From NCBI GenBank assembly GCA_900550705.1, contig URTG01000060.1, forward strand, positions 1 through 9,531: 9,531 nt of DNA. The letters are read 5' to 3'. Made by a program: the position numbers and the translations under genes. Source of the stretch: an uncultured Eubacteriales bacterium (lineage in GTDB: Bacteria > Bacillota > Clostridia > Oscillospirales > Oscillospiraceae). Below, piece by piece: positions 5,534-9,531 of the stretch. A model generated the notes under the pieces. It was not told where the DNA came from and searched no databases. It saw nothing but the letters and a program-made list of their open reading frames with translations. Each line of letters starts with the position of its first letter. Within the stretch, counting starts at the first letter, position 1.

Positions 5534-6292
5534 ATGGATGAGACGATTTTGTCCGCAAAGGACCTGAATCTATACTACGGCGAGAACCACGCCCTGAAGG
5601 ACGTGAGCATCAGCATCCCGGCCCACCAGATCACCGCCCTCATCGGCCCCTCCGGCTGCGGCAAGTCCACCTTTCTGCGGACGCTGAACCGGATGAACGA
5701 CCTGATCCCCAGCGTGAAGATCACCGGCTCCCTGACCTATCGGGGGGAGGAGATCTACGCCCCGGGCCGGGACGTGACCGACCTGCGGAAGCACATCGGC
5801 ATGGTGTTTCAGAAGGCCAACCCCTTCCCCATGTCCATCTATGACAATGTGGCCTACGGCCCCCGGACCCACGGCATCCGCAACAAGGTCCGGCTGGACC
5901 AGCTGGTGGAGGAGTCCCTTCGGGGCGCGGCCATCTGGGACGAGGTGAAGGACCGGCTGAAAAAGTCCGCTCTGGGTCTGTCCGGCGGCCAGCAGCAGCG
6001 GCTGTGCATTGCCCGGGCCCTGGCCGTCAAGCCCGACGTGCTGCTGATGGACGAGTCCACCTCGGCTCTGGACCCCATTTCCACTTCGAAGATCGAAGAC
6101 CTTGCGATGGAGCTCAAAAACGATTATACTATCGTTATGGTGACCCATAATATGCAGCAGGCCGCCCGGATCTCCGACAACACCGCCTTCTTCCTGCTGG
6201 GGGAGCTGGTGGAGTTTGGAAAGACGTCCAGCGTCTTTGCCTCCCCGCAGGACAAGCGGACGGAGGACTACATCACCGGGAGGTTTGGCTGA
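5534..6292 (+). CDS. pstB: Phosphate ABC transporter ATP-binding protein PstB
   Basis: This ATPase powers phosphate import. It has 252 residues, normal for the family. Walker A is GPSGCGKST (38-46), the Q-loop glutamine is Gln93 in VFQKANPFPMSIYDNV, and the ABC signature is LSGGQQQR (149-156). Walker B is VLLMDES (169-175), and the switch His205 is in VTHNMQQAARISD. PFPMSIYDNV and the C-terminal TEDYITGRFG are diagnostic of PstB among ABC ATPases. The residue after the catalytic Glu174 is Ser, where most ABC ATPases have Pro (DEP); all catalytic residues are present. The SD AAGGAGGA starts within the pstA stop codon and is 10 bases from the ATG. PstB should dimerise beneath PstCA, and its stop is one base from the phoU start. 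Confidence 0.96.
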   Translation: MDETILSAKDLNLYYGENHALKDVSISIPAHQITALIGPSGCGKSTFLRTLNRMNDLIPSVKITGSLTYRGEEIYAPGRDVTDLRKHIGMVFQKANPFPMSIYDNVAYGPRTHGIRNKVRLDQLVEESLRGAAIWDEVKDRLKKSALGLSGGQQQRLCIARALAVKPDVLLMDESTSALDPISTSKIEDLAMELKNDYTIVMVTHNMQQAARISDNTAFFLLGELVEFGKTSSVFASPQDKRTEDYITGRFG

Positions 6293-6293
6293 G

Positions 6294-6935
6294 ATGCGGA
6301 ACCGATTCAATGAACAGCTGGAGCAGCTGAACGTAGGACTGATCAAAATGGGCGCGCTGTGCGAGGAGGCCATCTCCGCCGCCTGCAAGGCCCTGCTGGA
6401 GGGCGACCGGAACATGGGCGAGAGGGCCGCGGACCTGGAGCGGGAGATCGACGGCCGGGAGCGGGAGATCGAAAACCTGTGCATGGACCTGCTGCTGCGG
6501 CAGCAGCCCGTGGCCGGCGACCTGCGGACCGTGTCCGCCGCTATGCGGATGATCGCCGACATGGAGCGCATCGGCGACCAGGCCGCCGACATTGCGGAGA
6601 TCGCCCGGGACCTGCGGGCCAACTCCCTGGGCGGCGCCCTGCCCATGGCGAACCTGGCCCGGGAGGCGGTGGGCATGGTGACCGAGAGCGTGGACTCCTT
6701 TGTCCGCCGGGACCAGGGCCTGGCCCACGCCGTCATTCAGCGGGACGACAAGGTAGATGCCCTGTTCCTGGGCATCCGGGAGGCGCTGACCCGGCAGATC
6801 GCCGCCGGAGCCCCCGGCGACGTGTGCCTGGACCTGCTGATGACCGCCAAATACTTCGAGCGCATCGGCGACCACGCCTGCAACATCGCCCAGCGGGTGG
6901 AGTTTGTGGTCTCCGGCACCTACGAGGACGACTGA
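6294..6935 (+). CDS. phoU: Phosphate signalling regulator PhoU
   Basis: PhoU is a cytoplasmic adaptor that connects the Pst transporter with PhoR and restrains the Pho response and phosphate uptake when phosphate is plentiful. This copy has 213 residues and is all helical, built from the two tandem PhoU repeats expected. The paired metal-binding motifs ERIGDQAADI (91-100) and ERIGDHACNI (189-198) sit at equivalent places in the two repeats. LLLRQQPVAGDLR (66-78) is also a conserved family segment. The start is the ATG one base after the pstB stop, with GGGAGG 10 bases upstream inside the end of pstB, so translation is probably coupled. Its position between pstB and phoB-phoR matches its linking role. 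Confidence 0.94.
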   Translation: MRNRFNEQLEQLNVGLIKMGALCEEAISAACKALLEGDRNMGERAADLEREIDGREREIENLCMDLLLRQQPVAGDLRTVSAAMRMIADMERIGDQAADIAEIARDLRANSLGGALPMANLAREAVGMVTESVDSFVRRDQGLAHAVIQRDDKVDALFLGIREALTRQIAAGAPGDVCLDLLMTAKYFERIGDHACNIAQRVEFVVSGTYEDD

Positions 6936-6962
6936 CCCCAACATTCCGGAAGGAGCGGCAGC

Positions 6963-7634
6963 ATGATCTACATTTTAGAGGACGACGACAGCATCCGCAA
7001 GCTGGTGGTTTACACCCTGACCAGCCAGGGCATGGAGGCCAAGGGCTTTGAGCGCCCCTCCCTGTTCTGGCGGGCCCTGGATCAGCAGGTCCCCGACCTG
7101 CTGCTGCTGGACATCATGCTGCCCGAGGAGGACGGCCTTCAGGTGCTGAAAAAGCTCCGGGAGCGCCCCGCCGCCCGCAAGCTGCCCGTCCTGCTGCTGA
7201 CGGCCAAGAGCGCCGAGTATGACAAGGTCATCGGCCTGGACGCCGGGGCGGACGACTATATCGCCAAGCCCTTCGGCATGATGGAGCTGATGGCCCGTAT
7301 CCGCGCCGCCCTGCGCCACGCCGGGTGGGAGGAGGACCGGGGCACCGTCTACCGGGCGGGCCGTCTCACCGTGGACCCCGGGCGGCACATCGTCAAGGAC
7401 GGGGACCGGGAGGTGGTGCTGACGCTGAAGGAGTTTCAGCTCCTCTGCCTGCTGCTGGAGCGGCGGGGGGTGGTCCTCACCCGGGACCAGCTGCTGAACA
7501 CCATCTGGGGCTATGAGTTCGACGGGGCCAGCCGCACCGTAGATGTCCACATCCGCACCCTGCGGCAGAAGCTGGGGGACTCCGGGGCCTGCATCGAGAC
7601 CGTGCGGGGCGTGGGCTATAAAATCGCAGATTGA
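6963..7634 (+). CDS. phoB: Response regulator PhoB (PhoP), OmpR/PhoB family
   Basis: This DNA-binding activator or repressor of the phosphate-starvation regulon is called PhoP in many Firmicutes. It has 223 residues. The receiver domain (1-118) has the acidic pocket Glu6/Asp7, phospho-acceptor Asp50 in LLLLDIMLPEEDG, switch Thr80, and Lys102 in AKPF. The winged-helix effector domain (about 128-221) includes LTLKEFQLLCLLLERRG and the recognition helix SRTVDVHIRTLRQKLG (190-205), ending VRGVGYKI. AAGGAG is 7 bases upstream, and the gap to phoU is 27 bases. Its likely target is the repeat array upstream of pstS, giving positive autoregulation. The adjacent pst genes and phoR support the phosphate role, since the receiver alone would not separate it from other OmpR-type regulators. 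Confidence 0.92.
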   Translation: MIYILEDDDSIRKLVVYTLTSQGMEAKGFERPSLFWRALDQQVPDLLLLDIMLPEEDGLQVLKKLRERPAARKLPVLLLTAKSAEYDKVIGLDAGADDYIAKPFGMMELMARIRAALRHAGWEEDRGTVYRAGRLTVDPGRHIVKDGDREVVLTLKEFQLLCLLLERRGVVLTRDQLLNTIWGYEFDGASRTVDVHIRTLRQKLGDSGACIETVRGVGYKIAD

Positions 7635-7639
7635 CACCG

Positions 7640-7676
7640 GCACCCTGCCCGCAGGAAAACGGCGGGGTGCTTTTTT
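7640..7676 (+). terminator. Intrinsic terminator between phoB and phoR
   Basis: A 10-bp stem (7640-7649 with 7661-7670, one G-T wobble) has an 11-base loop and is followed directly by six Ts. This is the best intrinsic terminator pattern in the window and begins 5 bases after the phoB stop. It should end or reduce transcription before phoR. Confidence 0.8.
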
Positions 7677-7708
7677 ACGGGGTGCGTTTTGGTGGTGTGT
7701 CGGTTATC

Positions 7709-7740
7709 GCGGGACGCTGAGGACAGCGTCCCCTACAGGA
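7709..7740. repeat. Dispersed hairpin repeat, copy 2
   Basis: This 32-base unit has an 8-bp perfect stem (7711-7718 with 7725-7732), a 6-base loop and a CCCTAC tail. It matches 1-32 at 28 of 32 positions in the same orientation. It sits between the phoB terminator and the phoR SD, so it would be in any phoR leader. Confidence 0.65.
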
Positions 7741-7757
7741 TTACAGGAAAAAACGAG

Positions 7758-7762
7758 AGGAG
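7758..7762 (+). promoter_or_regulatory. SD of phoR supporting a GTG start
   Basis: AGGAG, within GAGAGGAG, lies 8 bases before the GTG at 7771. Upstream in-frame codons run back into phoB in another frame and have no SD; the next in-frame ATG (7798) falls in the first membrane segment. Confidence 0.75.
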
Positions 7763-7770
7763 CGGGAGCC

Positions 7771-9423
7771 GTGCGAAGCAAGATTTTCCGCAGCTCCATG
7801 GCGGTGGGGGTGTCCGTCTTTGTGCTGGCGGTGGCCCTGTTCATGGGAATGCTGTATCAATATTTCAGCGACCAGATGACCCGGGAGCTTCAGGGGGAGG
7901 CCGCTATGGCCGCCCGGGGCGTGGAGCTGGCGGGGATGGACTATCTCACCGGACTGGCTGCCACCAATCGCGTCACCTGGGTGGCGGCGGACGGCACGGT
8001 GCTGTTCGACAACCGCGTGGACCCGGCCACCATGGAGAACCACCGGGACCGGACGGAGATTCAGCAGGCCCTGCTGGGCCGGGAGGGGGTCTGCGTCCGC
8101 ACCTCCAGCACCCTGAGCCAGCGGACCTGCTATGTGGCCCGGCGGCTGGACGACGGCACGGTGCTCCGTCTGGCCGGGGCCCAGCACACGGTGGTGGCCC
8201 TGCTGCTGTCCATGGTGCAGCCCATGGGCATCATTCTGGCCATCACCCTGCTCATCGCTATGGCGCTGGCGGGGCAGCAGACCCGCCGCTTGGTGGAGCC
8301 TATCCTGAGCCTGGACCTGGAGCACCCGGAGAACGGCCAGGTCTATGAGGAGCTGGCCCCCCTCCTCACCCGCATCCGGCGGCAGAACGATACCATCCGC
8401 CACCAGATGGAGCTGCTCCAGCGGGGCAGACAGGAGTTCCAGGCGCTTACGGACAATATGGCCGAGGGCTTCCTTCTGCTGGACCGGCGGGGGCGGGTGC
8501 TGTCCTTCAACACCGGGGCGCTGACCCTTCTGGACGCCCCGGCTCCGGCGGCGGAGGCCAGCGTCTACACCCTGGACCGCAGCGATGTCTTCCGCCGCGC
8601 CGTGGAGCAGGCCCTGGCGGGGGTGCGGAGTCAGGGCCACCTCCAGCGGGCGGGCCGGTATATCCAGCTGCTGGCCGACCCGGTGCGGCAGGAGGAGAAC
8701 ATCGTGGGCGCGGTGCTGGTCCTGGTGGATGTGACCCAGCGGGAGCAGGGGGAGAAAATGCGCCGGGAGTTCACCGCCAACGTGTCTCACGAGCTGAAGA
8801 CCCCCCTCACCGCCATCTCCGGCATGGCGGAAATTATGAAGGAGGGCGTGGTCCGCCCGGAGGATATGGCGGGCTTCGCCGGGGATATTTATAAGGAGAG
8901 CCAGCGCCTCATCGCCCTGGTGGAGGACATCATCCACCTGTCCCGCCTGGACGAGGGCGGCGGCGACCTGCCCCGGCAGGACGTGGACCTGCTGGCCCTG
9001 TCCCGCAGCGTGGCCCAGCGCCTGGAGCCGGTGGCCCAGGCACAGAAGGTCTCCCTCACCGTCCAGGGCGAGCCCTGCTCCGTGCCGGGCGTGCCCTCCA
9101 TGCTGGACGAGATGGTCTATAACCTGTGCGAGAACGCCATCAAGTATAATAAGCCCGGCGGCTCCGTCACCCTCACCGCCGCCCCCGCCCCCCACGGCTG
9201 CACCCTCACCGTGAAGGACACCGGCATCGGCATCCCCGCCGAGGACCGCCAGCGGGTGTTCGAGCGCTTCTACCGCGTGGACAAGAGCCGCTCCAAGGCC
9301 ATCGGCGGCACCGGCCTGGGCCTGTCCATCGTCAAACACGTCGCCGCCCTCCACGGGGCGGAAATCACCCTGGACAGCCGACTGGGGGAGGGGACGGAGG
9401 TGAAGGTCGTGTTTGGGGAGTGA
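7771..9423 (+). CDS. phoR: Phosphate-sensing histidine kinase PhoR
   Basis: This membrane sensor kinase is the partner of PhoB and has 550 residues from a GTG start. Membrane segment 1 is at about 8-32 and segment 2 at about 141-167. An extracytoplasmic domain of about 110 residues lies between them, with two cysteines (108 and 120) that could form a disulfide. A short HAMP-like/coiled-coil linker (about 168-220) leads into a PAS domain (about 222-320; FQALTDNMAEGFLLLDRRGRVLSFN). The HisKA motif FTANVSHELKTPLTAI follows, with phospho-acceptor His340. The ATPase domain has the N-box NLCENAIKYN (451-460), G1 DTGIGIP (483-489), FERFYRVDKSRS (497-508) and G2 GGTGLGLSIVKH (512-523). PhoR should phosphorylate PhoB when Pst/PhoU report low phosphate. 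It is separated from phoB by 136 bases containing a terminator and a repeat, and I see no convincing promoter in that gap. The ligand of the outer domain is unknown. Confidence 0.92.
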   Translation: MRSKIFRSSMAVGVSVFVLAVALFMGMLYQYFSDQMTRELQGEAAMAARGVELAGMDYLTGLAATNRVTWVAADGTVLFDNRVDPATMENHRDRTEIQQALLGREGVCVRTSSTLSQRTCYVARRLDDGTVLRLAGAQHTVVALLLSMVQPMGIILAITLLIAMALAGQQTRRLVEPILSLDLEHPENGQVYEELAPLLTRIRRQNDTIRHQMELLQRGRQEFQALTDNMAEGFLLLDRRGRVLSFNTGALTLLDAPAPAAEASVYTLDRSDVFRRAVEQALAGVRSQGHLQRAGRYIQLLADPVRQEENIVGAVLVLVDVTQREQGEKMRREFTANVSHELKTPLTAISGMAEIMKEGVVRPEDMAGFAGDIYKESQRLIALVEDIIHLSRLDEGGGDLPRQDVDLLALSRSVAQRLEPVAQAQKVSLTVQGEPCSVPGVPSMLDEMVYNLCENAIKYNKPGGSVTLTAAPAPHGCTLTVKDTGIGIPAEDRQRVFERFYRVDKSRSKAIGGTGLGLSIVKHVAALHGAEITLDSRLGEGTEVKVVFGE

Positions 9424-9451
9424 GGAGTTAGGAGTTAGGAGTTAGGAGTTA
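9424..9451. repeat. Tandem heptamer GGAGTTA, four perfect copies
   Basis: Four uninterrupted GGAGTTA units (28 bases) begin directly after the phoR stop codon. They are outside coding sequence and contain stop triplets in several frames. The remaining 80 bases to the window edge show no gene, terminator or other element I can support; GGCCC-TT-GGGCC at 9455-9466 is too tight to form a good hairpin. Confidence 0.9.
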
Positions 9452-9531
9452 TCTGGCCCTTGGGCCGGTGCTTCTTGTCGAGGGGGACCCAGGGCCGTGA
9501 GTCCTTGTGTCAGAAGGGTTTTCTACCGATA

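Noticed and set aside
7741..9354. Long minus-strand open frame antisense to phoR
   Set aside because: The composition is low-complexity (Gly, His, Gln, Ala), as expected of an antisense shadow. phoR contains every kinase motif in the other strand.

Overview
The window is high in G+C, and most genes start with a Shine-Dalgarno (SD) sequence of the AGGAGG type. It carries a lipoprotein-type phosphate-binding protein and a PhoB/PhoP-PhoR two-component pair joined to a pst operon. This fits a high-GC Firmicute, most likely a gut Clostridia member of the Oscillospiraceae type (Flavonifractor/Lawsonibacter-like). The taxonomic guess is inference from gene style and was not tested by a search.

Left part, minus strand: tyrA (prephenate dehydrogenase, 55-939) and a DUF815-type AAA+ ATPase (1144-2343). 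Each has its own readable sigma-70-type promoter (1105-1133 for tyrA, 2377-2405 for the ATPase), so they need not form an operon. The tyrA leader contains a large imperfect inverted repeat that looks like a dispersed intergenic element.

Middle: a 375-base divergent intergenic region (2344-2718). It holds the ATPase promoter, a compact and highly structured segment bounded by 12-bp perfect inverted repeats (about 2406-2562), and the pst promoter. The pst promoter has TTNACA-type direct repeats that look like a Pho box.

Right part, plus strand: a complete phosphate-acquisition and phosphate-sensing locus in the order pstS-pstC-pstA-pstB-phoU-phoB-phoR (2719-9423). PstS captures phosphate at the cell surface, PstC and PstA form the channel, and PstB drives transport with ATP. 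PhoU links transporter state to PhoR, and PhoR phosphorylates PhoB (PhoP), which presumably activates the pst promoter through the Pho box. Two hairpins probably tune expression inside the cluster. One lies just after pstS and probably gives more PstS than PstCAB. The other is a good intrinsic terminator between phoB and phoR, followed by a dispersed hairpin repeat.

The protein-coding content is conventional. I found no new multi-gene system. The unusual content is in the intergenic DNA: a dispersed hairpin repeat with a compensatory base-pair change between its two copies, the MITE-like structured segment, and the transcriptional separation of phoR from phoB.
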